This document shows positions 17,481 to 28,145 of a stretch of DNA of 64,000 bases, one piece after another. The notes beneath the pieces are model-generated. The model did not search any database, was not told where the DNA came from, and saw only the letters and a program-made list of their open reading frames with translations. The position numbers and the translations under genes were made by a program. Position 1 is the stretch's first letter, and each line of letters starts with the position of its first letter. Source of the stretch: Pseudomonas sp. TH15 (GTDB lineage Bacteria; Pseudomonadota; Gammaproteobacteria; Pseudomonadales; Pseudomonadaceae); the NCBI RefSeq assembly GCF_016651105.1, contig NZ_JAEKEL010000001.1, positions 960,001 to 1,024,000 on the forward strand, written 5' to 3'.

Positions 17481-18310
17481 ATGGCTACCGGGGGTTTGCG
17501 GGCAATGATCACTTGGCTTTTCGCGACGACCGCATCCAGTGCCTGTTTGATCTGCGCGCCCCGCGGCGAATCGAGGATCGCTTTCCAGGTATCCGCCCAG
17601 TGATTGAGCAGCGGATGGTCAGCGTTGCTGAAGTCGACCTTGGCTTCCCAGAACAACAGCATCCACATCGACCAGTAAAACCCGTACTGGCTGTGGCTCA
17701 GCACTTCCAGGCCGGCGTCACTGACCATCGCCTTGAACTGCTCTTCGCTGATGATGCGAATGTGGTTGGGCTTCTGGAAGTACTCTGGCGCGGCGATGTC
17801 CTTTTGCAGGTCTTCGGAGCTCGGGTGCGGAACGCTGAGCAAATACAACGCCCCAGGCTTGCCGACCCGCACCAGTTCAGCGAGGAACTGCGCCGGGTCG
17901 TCGACGTGTTCGATGACTTCGGTGGACACCACGCGGGTGGCGGTCGCATCGGCAATCGGCAGCGGATTGCAGTCGGTCACGTGGCACTCCACGCCCCGGG
18001 CCGGCGTATCGCTCAGGCGCTGGCGGGTCGCTTCAACCTTGGCCGCGTCAATGTCGGCAATGATGATCTTCGCCCCGCGCATGCCGCAGAAATGCACGTT
18101 GCCGCCATCACCGCAGCCGACGTCGAGCAAGGTGTCCTCAGGGGTCACCGGGAAACCGGTAAACAGCTCGCCGGTTTCCTGGTTGAACCAGCCACTGAGC
18201 ATCGCGTCATGCAGGCCGAGCATGTACGGGTCGACCTTGTCCGCGACCGGTGCCACTGGCTGCGCGGGAGCGGGCGTGCCCGCCGTGAGTTTCTTCAAAA
18301 GGCTCAGCAT
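17477..18310 (-). CDS. SAM-dependent methyltransferase of the CPA modification arm
   Basis: Cytoplasmic class I methyltransferase of 277 residues. The SAM-binding loop is LLDVGCGDGGNVHFCGMRGA (about residues 62-81), followed by the acidic motif IIADIDAAKVEATRQRL and a post-I motif DATATRVVSTEVIEHVDDP. ATG 18310 was selected because GGAG lies 7 bases upstream and a longer reading overlaps the acyltransferase; the true overlap is 7 bp. It is the last gene of the leftward arm. In P. aeruginosa, genes adjacent to rmd with the same mix of glycosyltransferases, acyltransferase and methyltransferases are reported to be needed for CPA, whose chain can carry O-methyl rhamnose. Methyl transfer to terminal D-rhamnose is therefore the likely job, by inference. 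Confidence 0.8.
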   Translation of the reverse strand: MLSLLKKLTAGTPAPAQPVAPVADKVDPYMLGLHDAMLSGWFNQETGELFTGFPVTPEDTLLDVGCGDGGNVHFCGMRGAKIIIADIDAAKVEATRQRLSDTPARGVECHVTDCNPLPIADATATRVVSTEVIEHVDDPAQFLAELVRVGKPGALYLLSVPHPSSEDLQKDIAAPEYFQKPNHIRIISEEQFKAMVSDAGLEVLSHSQYGFYWSMWMLLFWEAKVDFSNADHPLLNHWADTWKAILDSPRGAQIKQALDAVVAKSQVIIARKPPVAM

Positions 18311-19458
18311 GAGGTAGCTCCAGAGGATGGGACGGCGGTTCGGGACGTGCTCAGACGTTGCACCAGCGAGGCGCCGCGATTGCGCATGGGCATTTCGACG
18401 AAGCGGTAATTGAGTTCGCTCAACAGGACAATCAGCCCGCCAGCGATCAGGATAGTCAGGACCGGATGGCCCGCCGGACTCGGCAGACCGGCCGCCTGCA
18501 ACCGGAAGATCACTTCGCGCACCAACGCGTACGCCGGAATATGGATCAGGTAAATCCCGTAGGAGCGACTGCCGATCCACACCATCAGGCTCTTCAGCAA
18601 ACCTGCTGGCATCAAGTAATCACGGTTGTAGGACGCGATCCAGACCAGCACCGCGCTGAGCACGGCAATCGCGCCGATCCGGTAATTGGCGAAGGTGAAG
18701 CGGTCGGTGGCCATGAAGCTCAGCGCCAGCGCCAGGATCAGCAGCGCCGCGACGCCCGCCCACGGCCGACGCAAGAATGTCGGCTCCCAGTGCACGTAAT
18801 CAGGTCGTGCACTCCACATCGCCAGCAGCACGCCGAGGGCCAATGCATCGGTGCGCACCACCATCAGGATAGGCGTGCGCAAGGTGAACAACTGCACCGC
18901 GACCAACGCCAGCAACGCCCAGACCAGGTGCTTGCGGCAGAGCAGAATCAGCAGCGGGAACAGCAGGTAAAACTGCTCCTCCAGCGACAGGCTCCAGTAC
19001 ACGAAACTGGTGCCGTATTCGTAGTGGAAAAAGCTGTCGGCAAAGCGGAAGTTGGCATATTGCGCGACCCCGGCCAGCGTCGCCTGCAAGTTCGCTTGCA
19101 AGGTGCCGAACGCCCCGGAGCGGTTGATAAACACACAGGCCAGCAGCATCAACGCCAGCCACAACCACGCCGACGGCAGTAAGCGAAAGGCCCGCCGCAG
19201 CCAGAAGTTACGCGTCTGCTGCCAGTATTCCTGGCGCGTGCTGCAACCCTGCAAGGCCGGGATCAAACTGCGTGCAATCACGAAGCCCGAGATCGCGAAA
19301 AACAGATCGACGCCCCACCACGGTTGCGCCCAGGCATGGATGTTTTCCAGCAATGGCACCGTGTCGGTAAACAGGCTGCCTTGCAGGTGATGAAACAACA
19401 CGCCGAGCACTGCAATACCGCGCAGCAACTCGATGTCCATGATCCGTTTGCTGCTCAT
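18304..19458 (-). CDS. Acyltransferase family 3 membrane protein (OafA-like)
   Basis: Polytopic acyltransferase of 384 residues. The N-terminus has MDIELLRGIAVLGVLFHHLQ (HH of the family's conserved His motif), then WWGVDLFFAISGFVIARSLI, the second signature of this family. About ten hydrophobic segments follow, with the conserved SLEEQFYLLFPLL motif near the middle. Proteins of this family O-acetylate or otherwise acylate surface glycans using a cytoplasmic acyl donor. Overlaps of 4 bp upstream and 7 bp downstream place it inside the CPA modification operon. The likely substrate is the D-rhamnan or its terminal sugars, which is inferred from location. Confidence 0.88.
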   Translation of the reverse strand: MSSKRIMDIELLRGIAVLGVLFHHLQGSLFTDTVPLLENIHAWAQPWWGVDLFFAISGFVIARSLIPALQGCSTRQEYWQQTRNFWLRRAFRLLPSAWLWLALMLLACVFINRSGAFGTLQANLQATLAGVAQYANFRFADSFFHYEYGTSFVYWSLSLEEQFYLLFPLLILLCRKHLVWALLALVAVQLFTLRTPILMVVRTDALALGVLLAMWSARPDYVHWEPTFLRRPWAGVAALLILALALSFMATDRFTFANYRIGAIAVLSAVLVWIASYNRDYLMPAGLLKSLMVWIGSRSYGIYLIHIPAYALVREVIFRLQAAGLPSPAGHPVLTILIAGGLIVLLSELNYRFVEMPMRNRGASLVQRLSTSRTAVPSSGATSC

Positions 19459-20756
19459 GCTTCAGGGGTTTCCATGGCGGCCCTGCGCTGCTCGAACAAT
19501 TGCCCGAGGAAAACCTGCAAACGCTGTTCGGCCACGGCCTGACTGCAGAACGCTTGCAGGCTGGTCACCGCATGGGCGGACATCTGCGCATAACGCTCGG
19601 GATCGTCCTTGGCTACGTCATAACTTGCTCGATACGCCCTGCACACCGACGCCCAATCAGTGATGTAGCGCAACGTGCGGAAGGCGCGGCGCGGGTCATG
19701 GGGCCAGGCGGTCAATTCGTCGGTGGTGTCGATGATGAAGGCGTTGTCGGCATCCAGGTAATCGATCATCGCCGTGGTGCGCGGCGCCACTGCCGGTTTG
19801 CCACAGGACATGAACTCCATCAGCGGCAGGCACTGCCCTTCACCGTAAGCGGTGTTGACCACATAACTGGTGGCCTGGACCAGTTGCTCGTAATCCGCAT
19901 CCGCCAGGTAACCGTAAATCAACACGATGCGGCAGCGGTAGGACTGGTTTTTGTACAAGTGATGAAGGATATCGGCCAGCGCTTCTTCGGCATCGTGGTG
20001 GGTCAGTTTGAACACCAGCGTGGCATCTTCAACGTCGCGGAAAGTCACGCAGAAGGCACTGAGCATGTCTTCCCAGTTCTTGCGCCCGTCACTGGGGTTG
20101 AACACCGAGGTATAGATCACCCCGTCGAGCACCAACTCGTGCTCACTGGCCGGCGCATCGAAATCGATGCCCTGACCCGTACGCAAATGCACCGGGCCAA
20201 ACGCCTGCAGGTCGAGCTGACGACTGTCCGCCACCACCCCTTTGATCTTCAATTTCACCTGCCTGGCCAACGGCTGGCGTTGCAACTGCGCACCACGGGC
20301 AGCGAAGCGGTCCCATACGGGCGCGGGCACGGCGACGATCGGATAGTCCGCGCCCATGGCCTCGCGCACCGCGTTGACGGTGTAGTTGGAATGCGTGATG
20401 GCCGCACCGGACGCGCGCAACACGCTGCACCAGTCATTGCGTGGTTCCCCGGCAAACGGCTCGTTGGGAATGGTGCTGAATTCCCAGGCAAACACCGCCA
20501 GGGTCGGGCAGGCAAAGTTGACCGGCGTGCGATGCGGGGGCGAGAACGACAGGAAGACACAGTCTTCACCTCGGGACAGACAGTCGAGGTACAGCGCATC
20601 GACTTCGGTCTGTGGGTCGCTGACTTCGACCACTCGCCCCAGTCGCTCCAGCACCGGCCGGTACTCCTTGAGCACGAAGTAATAGCTGTACTCCGAGCGG
20701 CCGAGGTTCTGGGCAATGGTGCGCTGGTTGGTTTCCGAATGAATGATGATCAGCAT
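19455..20756 (-). CDS. Glycosyltransferase, GT-B fold (CPA modification arm)
   Basis: Cytoplasmic glycosyltransferase of 433 residues. The N-terminus MLIIIHSETNQRTIAQNLG then RSEYSYYFVLKEYRPVLERL is nearly shared with the next gene upstream, so the two are paralogues. The C-terminal donor-binding half includes SVFNPSDGRKNWEDMLSAFC and the acidic YGEGQCLPLMEFMSCGKPAV region, the E-x7-E motif of GT4-like retaining enzymes. It overlaps both neighbours by 4-7 bp. In P. aeruginosa two glycosyltransferase genes sit in the same place beside rmd and affect CPA, so a role in terminal or core-linking sugars is plausible. Donor and acceptor are unknown. Confidence 0.85.
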   Translation of the reverse strand: MLIIIHSETNQRTIAQNLGRSEYSYYFVLKEYRPVLERLGRVVEVSDPQTEVDALYLDCLSRGEDCVFLSFSPPHRTPVNFACPTLAVFAWEFSTIPNEPFAGEPRNDWCSVLRASGAAITHSNYTVNAVREAMGADYPIVAVPAPVWDRFAARGAQLQRQPLARQVKLKIKGVVADSRQLDLQAFGPVHLRTGQGIDFDAPASEHELVLDGVIYTSVFNPSDGRKNWEDMLSAFCVTFRDVEDATLVFKLTHHDAEEALADILHHLYKNQSYRCRIVLIYGYLADADYEQLVQATSYVVNTAYGEGQCLPLMEFMSCGKPAVAPRTTAMIDYLDADNAFIIDTTDELTAWPHDPRRAFRTLRYITDWASVCRAYRASYDVAKDDPERYAQMSAHAVTSLQAFCSQAVAEQRLQVFLGQLFEQRRAAMETPEA

Positions 20757-22327
20757 GAGGCGTTATCCGTCACGGTCGCAGGCACAGAGGCCTGCGGCAC
20801 CAGCCCGAAGAAGTCCGACAGACGTTGCTGCACCGGGGCGAACGCGCAGTAGTCGTGCATGCGATCGATGGCGGCGCGGGACATTCGCTGGTAATCCTGC
20901 GGTTGCGCCTTGGCCATCCGGTAGCTGTTTTCGTAGGCGGTTTTCAGCGAACCCCAGTCCGGTCGATAACGCAGGGTGCGGTAGATGATGCGGGTGTCCT
21001 GCGGCCAAATGGTCAGCTCTTCGCTGGACTTGACCACAAACGCCACGCGCTCATCGATGTAATCCTCCATGGCGGTGTGATCCGGGGCGATCACCGGTTT
21101 GCCGCTGGCCATGAACTCCATCAGCGGCAGGCACAGGCCTTCGCAGCGTGAAGCATTGACGTAAAAACTGGCGGCTTCGTACAGCCGGGCGTATTGCGGA
21201 TCGTCCAGATAACCGTGCATCACCACCACTCGACAGGCGAACGGTGACAGCTGCGCGAGCAACGTCATCAGCTCGTCGTAGTAGGACGACAGGTCGCTTT
21301 GGGTAATCTTCAGCACCAGCGTGGCGTCGTCGGTTTCGCGGAACGCCCAGCAGAACGCGGTGATCAGCTGATGCCAGTTCTTGCGACCGTCACGCGGGTT
21401 GAAGACGGTGACGTAGACCACGCCGTCCACTTGAGTCTCGACCTGGGTGTTGGTATCCGGCCACTCCCGGGGTTCGGGCTCGGGCACTGCAACTGTCTGC
21501 GGACCGGCGATGGCCGGCAGGTACTCGGCGAGCCGTGCATGGACGGTGTCCGACAACAAGTCGCGAACCCCTTCCCAATACCACTGGCTCAGGAAGTGCG
21601 TGCGATGGACCGGGTCCGGCAGCGATTTGCCTTTGTCCAGGCGCCACATGTGCAGGTAATGGCGGGCAATCACGAAGCGCCGTTTCAGTGTCAGCGGCGG
21701 TGGCTTCAAAGCCTCCAGCTCGGCCGCCAGCGCCGCCAGTTCCTCGGCACTCGGCGGCACCGGGATCAGCGCATCGGCGTTGAGCCCGAGGGTACGGGAG
21801 TCGAAGACGCAGCCCTTGATCTGCAGTGTTGAACCGGGGTTCACCGGCGCGCTGGTGTGGTGACTACGAATGGCCGCGAAGTTTTCCCACAACGGCGTTG
21901 GCAACACCAGAACCGGGAAGTCTTCACCCATGGCCCGGCGAATCGCCCGGGCGGTGTGGCTGGAGAGCGTGATGACCCGGCCCTGGCGCGCGAGCATGTG
22001 CGTCCAGTCCTGGCGCGGGTCATTGTCCCACTGCTCATCGGGAATCGAGTCGAACTCCCAGGCCACCACGCAGATCGTCGGGCACTCCAGATCGGTCGGG
22101 GTTTTCTGCGGCGGGGTGAACGACAGGAACAAGCTGTCTTCGCCAGCGGCGAGCAGTTGCCTGTAGAGGGGATCGACCTCGGCGACGCTGGACACCACGT
22201 GCACCCGCCCAAGGCTTTCGAGCACCGGGCGATACGCCTTGAGCACGAAGTAATAACTGTATTCGGGTCGACCAAGGCTCTGGCTGATGGAGCTGTCGTT
22301 GACGTCCGAGTAAAGAATGAAATTCAT
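20750..22327 (-). CDS. Glycosyltransferase, GT-B fold, longer paralogue
   Basis: Glycosyltransferase of 525 residues and first gene of the leftward CPA arm. It matches the downstream 433-residue enzyme across the N-terminal RPEYSYYFVLKAYRPVLESL segment and the C-terminal NPRDGRKNWHQLITAFCWAF and SRCEGLCLPLMEFMASGKPV segments. It carries an extra block of roughly 90 residues (about 190-285, around EELAALAAELEALKPPPLTL and WRLDKGKSLPDPVHRTHFLS) absent from the paralogue. This looks like a tandem duplication followed by divergence. It starts 438 bp from the divergently read rmd, so the shared region must hold both promoters. Activity on the CPA chain is inferred from location. Confidence 0.85.
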   Translation of the reverse strand: MNFILYSDVNDSSISQSLGRPEYSYYFVLKAYRPVLESLGRVHVVSSVAEVDPLYRQLLAAGEDSLFLSFTPPQKTPTDLECPTICVVAWEFDSIPDEQWDNDPRQDWTHMLARQGRVITLSSHTARAIRRAMGEDFPVLVLPTPLWENFAAIRSHHTSAPVNPGSTLQIKGCVFDSRTLGLNADALIPVPPSAEELAALAAELEALKPPPLTLKRRFVIARHYLHMWRLDKGKSLPDPVHRTHFLSQWYWEGVRDLLSDTVHARLAEYLPAIAGPQTVAVPEPEPREWPDTNTQVETQVDGVVYVTVFNPRDGRKNWHQLITAFCWAFRETDDATLVLKITQSDLSSYYDELMTLLAQLSPFACRVVVMHGYLDDPQYARLYEAASFYVNASRCEGLCLPLMEFMASGKPVIAPDHTAMEDYIDERVAFVVKSSEELTIWPQDTRIIYRTLRYRPDWGSLKTAYENSYRMAKAQPQDYQRMSRAAIDRMHDYCAFAPVQQRLSDFFGLVPQASVPATVTDNASC

Positions 22328-22765
22328 GGCATCCCACGATGAAACCGCCGTCCCGGCAGCCCCACTCTATGACGGCAAAGCAACGGATCGCGGCGGCGTT
22401 TGCCGGTCGTCGTCCATCGTCTTCTTGCCCGTCTACGTTCTTGTTTTAATGGTCAGCTTCGCGGGGATGGGAACAACTTTCGCAGCACCCCGAACGATCG
22501 CTGGATAATCGTGACGAGGGGCATTCTAAACACATCCGTTGAGGATTCGTGAACCGCCCGACGAGAAAAATGAGGCTACGCTAACGAGAACTGACCAGTC
22601 ACGGTTGGACCTGTTGAAATTGCGCCGTAATTGGCACAGATTGGCTACCAAACAACTACAACAAAGACTTCGCCTGTTTTCCTACCGATGTTTTCGCACG
22701 GTCTGACAGACATTCCCGTCAGCCTGTGGGAAATGGCAGAAGTTTAATGACCAAGGGGCTGCTGT
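22328..22765. promoter_or_regulatory. Divergent intergenic region between the two CPA arms
   Basis: 438 bp without a convincing gene. It must contain the promoters for the leftward glycosyltransferase operon and for rmd. The rmd-proximal part (22,630-22,760) is relatively AT-rich and ends with AAGGGG eight bases before the rmd TTG start. I found no clear sigma-70 pair and no JUMPstart/ops element; a sigma-54-like sequence has the wrong spacing. Confidence 0.5.
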
Positions 22766-24648
<1,883 letters not shown>

Positions 24649-24651
24649 GCC

Positions 24652-26094
24652 ATGCTGATTCCTGTGATTCTCTCCGGCGGTGCCGGGACCCGTTTGTGGC
24701 CGGTGTCCCGCGAAGGGCACCCCAAGCCGTTCATGACCCTGCCCGACGGCCAGTCGCTGCTGGGCAAAACCTATCAGCGTGCCGCCGCGCTGCTCGATGG
24801 TTGGGGCGACATCGTTACGGTGACCAACCGCGAGTATTACTTCCAGAGCAAGGATCACTACCAGGACGCGCAATTGGCCCGTCATCGCGGGCACTTCCTG
24901 CTTGAGCCGACCGGCCGTAACACCGCCCCGGCCATCGCGGCGGCGGCGCTGTCGCTGCAAGCCCTGCACGGTGACGAAGCGATCATGGTGGTCATGCCGG
25001 CCGATCACCTGATCGTCAATGTCGACGCCTTGCAGAGCGCCGTCGCGCATGCCGTGACGCTGGCCAAGGCGGGTTACCTGGTGACGTTCGGCGTCGAGCC
25101 GACGACGCCGGAAACCGGCTTCGGCTATATCGAGACCGGTGCACCGCTGGACGACAAAGGTGCGGCCAGGGTGCAGCGCTTCGTCGAAAAACCCGACCTG
25201 CAAACCGCAACGCATTACCTGGAAAGCGGCAACTTCCTGTGGAACTCCGGCATGTTCTGCTTCTCGGTGGCCACGCTGCTGACCGAGTTGCAGGTTCACG
25301 CCCCCGAACTGCTGGAACAGACCCAAGCCTGCATGGCCGTCAGCCCATCGGTGGAAACCGGCGGTTGCCTGCAACAGGAATTATCGCCGGCGCTGTTTGC
25401 CGAGATCACCGACATCTCCATCGACTACGCCTTGATGGAACGCTCGGACAAAGTGGTCGTGGTGCCCGCCGGTTTCGACTGGAGCGACATCGGCTCCTGG
25501 GGCGCGCTGGCTGCACTGGTGCCGGCCGATGCACAAAATAACCGCGCCAGTGGCGATGCGATCTTCGTCGACAGCCACAACAACTTCGTCCAGAGCGAAG
25601 GCCGGCTGGTCGCCGCGGTGGGTGTGGATAACTTGATCATCGTCGACACCGCCGACGCGGTGTTGGTGGCCCACGCCGACCGCGCCCAGGATGTACGCCG
25701 GGTGGCCAAGCAGCTCAAGGACAAAAAGCACGAAGCCTATCGCCTGCACCGCACCGTCAGCCGGCCGTGGGGCACCTACACCGTGCTCGAGGAAGGTCTG
25801 CGTTTCAAGATCAAGCGCATCGTGGTCAAGCCGGGCGGCAAGCTGTCGTTGCAAATGCACCACCACCGCAACGAACACTGGGTCGTGGTCGAAGGCATGG
25901 CCAAGGTCACCAACAACGGCACCGGCACCCACCTGGTGGCCAAGAACGAATCCACGTTCATTGCCGCCGGGCACAAGCATCGCCTGGAAAACCCGGGTGT
26001 GATCGACCTGGTGATCATTGAAGTACAAAGCGGCGAATACCTGGGAGAGGACGACATCGTCCGCTTCGAAGACCAATATGGCAGGACGGTTTGA
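24652..26094 (+). CDS. wbpW: Mannose-1-phosphate guanylyltransferase / mannose-6-phosphate isomerase
   Basis: Bifunctional enzyme of 480 residues supplying GDP-mannose for the pathway. The N-terminal nucleotidyltransferase has LSGGAGTRLWPVSREGHPKP (residues 7-26) and the FVEKPD motif (about 179). The C-terminal cupin holds the type II isomerase signature PGGKLSLQMHHHRNEHW (about 395-411), with metal-binding His residues. It is a homologue of AlgA/ManC; the place between gmd and wzm identifies it as WbpW. AAGGAG at the end of gmd serves as ribosome site, eight bases before ATG. Confidence 0.94.
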   Translation: MLIPVILSGGAGTRLWPVSREGHPKPFMTLPDGQSLLGKTYQRAAALLDGWGDIVTVTNREYYFQSKDHYQDAQLARHRGHFLLEPTGRNTAPAIAAAALSLQALHGDEAIMVVMPADHLIVNVDALQSAVAHAVTLAKAGYLVTFGVEPTTPETGFGYIETGAPLDDKGAARVQRFVEKPDLQTATHYLESGNFLWNSGMFCFSVATLLTELQVHAPELLEQTQACMAVSPSVETGGCLQQELSPALFAEITDISIDYALMERSDKVVVVPAGFDWSDIGSWGALAALVPADAQNNRASGDAIFVDSHNNFVQSEGRLVAAVGVDNLIIVDTADAVLVAHADRAQDVRRVAKQLKDKKHEAYRLHRTVSRPWGTYTVLEEGLRFKIKRIVVKPGGKLSLQMHHHRNEHWVVVEGMAKVTNNGTGTHLVAKNESTFIAAGHKHRLENPGVIDLVIIEVQSGEYLGEDDIVRFEDQYGRTV

Positions 26095-26892
26095 ATGCTG
26101 CTTTCCCTGTACCGATCGCTGTGGGGCTATCGAGGTTTCATCCTCGGTAGCGTCAAGCGAGAGTTCCAAGCGCGTTATCGCAATTCGTTGTTCGGTGCCC
26201 TCTGGACCGTGCTCAATCCGCTGTCGATGATCGTCGTGTACACGGTGGTCTTTGCCCACATCATGCGCGCCCGCTTGCCGGGCGTGGATGACGGCATGGC
26301 CTACAGCGTCTACCTCTGCGCCGGTTTGCTGACCTGGGGCCTGTTCTCGGAAATCACCTTGCGGTGCCAGAACATGTTTCTGGAAAACGCCAACCTGCTG
26401 AAGAAAATCAGCTTCCCGCGGATCTGCCTGCCGGTGATTGTGCTGTTCAACGCCGGCATCAATTTCGCGATCATCATCGGGCTGTTCCTCGGCTTTCTGC
26501 TGATCACCGGACGCTGGCCGGGCATGGCGTTATTGGCGCTGCTGCCGCTGTTGGCGTTGCAGGTGATGTTCTGCGCCGGGCTGGGAATGGTCCTGGGGGT
26601 GTTGAACGTGTTCTTTCGCGACATCGGCCAGTTCTATGGCATATGCCTGCAATTCTGGTTCTGGCTGACACCGATCGTGTATCCGATCAGCATCCTGCCG
26701 GAGTGGGTCCAGCGCCTGCTGCAACTCAACCCCCTGACCAACCTGATGGCCAGTTATCAGAACCTGTTCCTCTACGGCCAGTGGCCGGTGTGGAGTTCCC
26801 TGCTGCCGATCTTCGTGACCGGTGTGCTGTTCTGCGTGATCGGGCTGCGGCTGTTTCGCCAGCGGGTCGGCGAAATGGTGGATGAACTCTGA
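26095..26892 (+). CDS. wzm: O-antigen ABC transporter permease
   Basis: Inner-membrane permease of 265 residues, half of the Wzm/Wzt exporter that moves undecaprenyl-linked D-rhamnan to the periplasm. It has an N-terminal amphipathic segment with SVKREFQARYRNSLFGALWT, the cytoplasmic helix signature of ABC-2 polysaccharide permeases, and about six membrane helices ending with LFCVIGLRLFRQRVGEMVDE. It begins directly after the wbpW stop and overlaps the wzt ATG by one base, so permease and ATPase are made together. Confidence 0.93.
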   Translation: MLLSLYRSLWGYRGFILGSVKREFQARYRNSLFGALWTVLNPLSMIVVYTVVFAHIMRARLPGVDDGMAYSVYLCAGLLTWGLFSEITLRCQNMFLENANLLKKISFPRICLPVIVLFNAGINFAIIIGLFLGFLLITGRWPGMALLALLPLLALQVMFCAGLGMVLGVLNVFFRDIGQFYGICLQFWFWLTPIVYPISILPEWVQRLLQLNPLTNLMASYQNLFLYGQWPVWSSLLPIFVTGVLFCVIGLRLFRQRVGEMVDEL

Positions 26893-28145
26893 TGGGGCAC
26901 ATACGCGTTACTGGTCTGGGCAAGGCCTACAAGCAATACCCTACGCGCTGGAGCCGACTGGCCGAGTGGCTGATCCCGTTTTCGCCGATGCGCCACCGCC
27001 AGCACTGGGTGCTGCAAGACGTGAATTTCGAGATCGCCCCCGGTGAAGCGGTGGGCATCGTCGGGGTCAACGGCGCCGGTAAAAGCACGTTGTTGAAGAT
27101 GATCACCGGTACCACCCAACCGACCTGCGGCAACATCCAGCTCGAAGGCCAGGTCGCCGCCCTGCTGGAACTGGGCATGGGTTTTCACCCGGACTTCACC
27201 GGCCGGCAGAACGCCGTGATGGCCGGGCAACTGCTGGGCATGCACGTCGAAGACATCGAAGCCCTGATGCCGGAGATCGAACGTTTCGCCGAAATCGGCG
27301 AGGCCATCGATCAGCCGGTGCGCACCTATTCCAGCGGCATGCAGATGCGCCTGGCGTTCAGCGTGGCCACGGCCCGGCGCCCGGACATCCTGATCGTCGA
27401 CGAAGCATTGTCGGTGGGCGACGCCTACTTCCAGCACAAGAGTTTCGACCGCATCCGCAGCTTTCGCAAAGCCGGCACCACCTTGCTGATCGTGTCCCAC
27501 GACCGAGGGGCGATCCAGTCGATCTGCGACTCGGCGATCCTGCTGGATCGCGGCCGCATGGCGATGCACGACAAACCCGAAGCGGTCATGGATTACTACA
27601 ACGCCTTGCTCGCCGAACGCGAAGGCCAGACCGTGCGCCAGGAAATGCTCGCCGGAGGCCAAGTGCAAACCATCTCCGGTACCGGTGAAGCCGGCATCCT
27701 CAGCGTGCGCCTGCTGGACGAAAACGAACGCGCCATCGATGCCGCCGAAGTCGGTCAACCGGTGGTGCTGGAAGTGCAGGTAGAGATTCGCCAGGACATC
27801 GAACGCCTGGTGCTGGGCTTCATGATCAAGGATCGCCTGGGCCAGGCCATGTACGGCATCAACACCCACCGCCAGGACAAAGCCCTGGACGACCTGCACG
27901 CTGGTGAGCGAGTGACCTATCGCTTTGCCTTCGTCATGGGCCTGGGCAAGGGTAACTATTCCGTGGCGCTGAGCCTGTCGCGCCTGGACTCACACCTGGA
28001 CCGCAACTTCGAATGGCGCGACTACGGCCTGGTGTTCCACGTCATCAATAATCGCCACGAAGACTTCGTCGGCTGCTCGTGGCTGGGCGCCCAGACCACC
28101 ATCACCCGCACGGCCACTGCCATTCACCAGGAGCGCACGTCATGA
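26892..28145 (+). CDS. wzt: O-antigen ABC transporter ATPase with C-terminal glycan-binding domain
   Basis: Peripheral ATPase of 417 residues. The nucleotide-binding domain has Walker A GVNGAGKST (58-66), signature YSSGMQMRL (about 147) and Walker B ILIVDEALSVGD. After about residue 240 comes a beta-rich domain of 170 residues, the Wzt-C type that in O9a-like systems recognises the terminally modified chain end and so licenses export. Its presence fits a cap-dependent export route, and the modification enzymes of the leftward arm are candidates for making that cap. The stop overlaps wbpX by 4 bp (ATGA). Confidence 0.93.
   Translation: MGHIRVTGLGKAYKQYPTRWSRLAEWLIPFSPMRHRQHWVLQDVNFEIAPGEAVGIVGVNGAGKSTLLKMITGTTQPTCGNIQLEGQVAALLELGMGFHPDFTGRQNAVMAGQLLGMHVEDIEALMPEIERFAEIGEAIDQPVRTYSSGMQMRLAFSVATARRPDILIVDEALSVGDAYFQHKSFDRIRSFRKAGTTLLIVSHDRGAIQSICDSAILLDRGRMAMHDKPEAVMDYYNALLAEREGQTVRQEMLAGGQVQTISGTGEAGILSVRLLDENERAIDAAEVGQPVVLEVQVEIRQDIERLVLGFMIKDRLGQAMYGINTHRQDKALDDLHAGERVTYRFAFVMGLGKGNYSVALSLSRLDSHLDRNFEWRDYGLVFHVINNRHEDFVGCSWLGAQTTITRTATAIHQERTS

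Noticed and set aside
22631-22647. Sigma-54-like promoter TTGGCACAGATTGGCTA upstream of rmd
   Set aside because: The GG and GC elements are separated by 9 bases instead of 10, a spacing that normally abolishes sigma-54 promoters.
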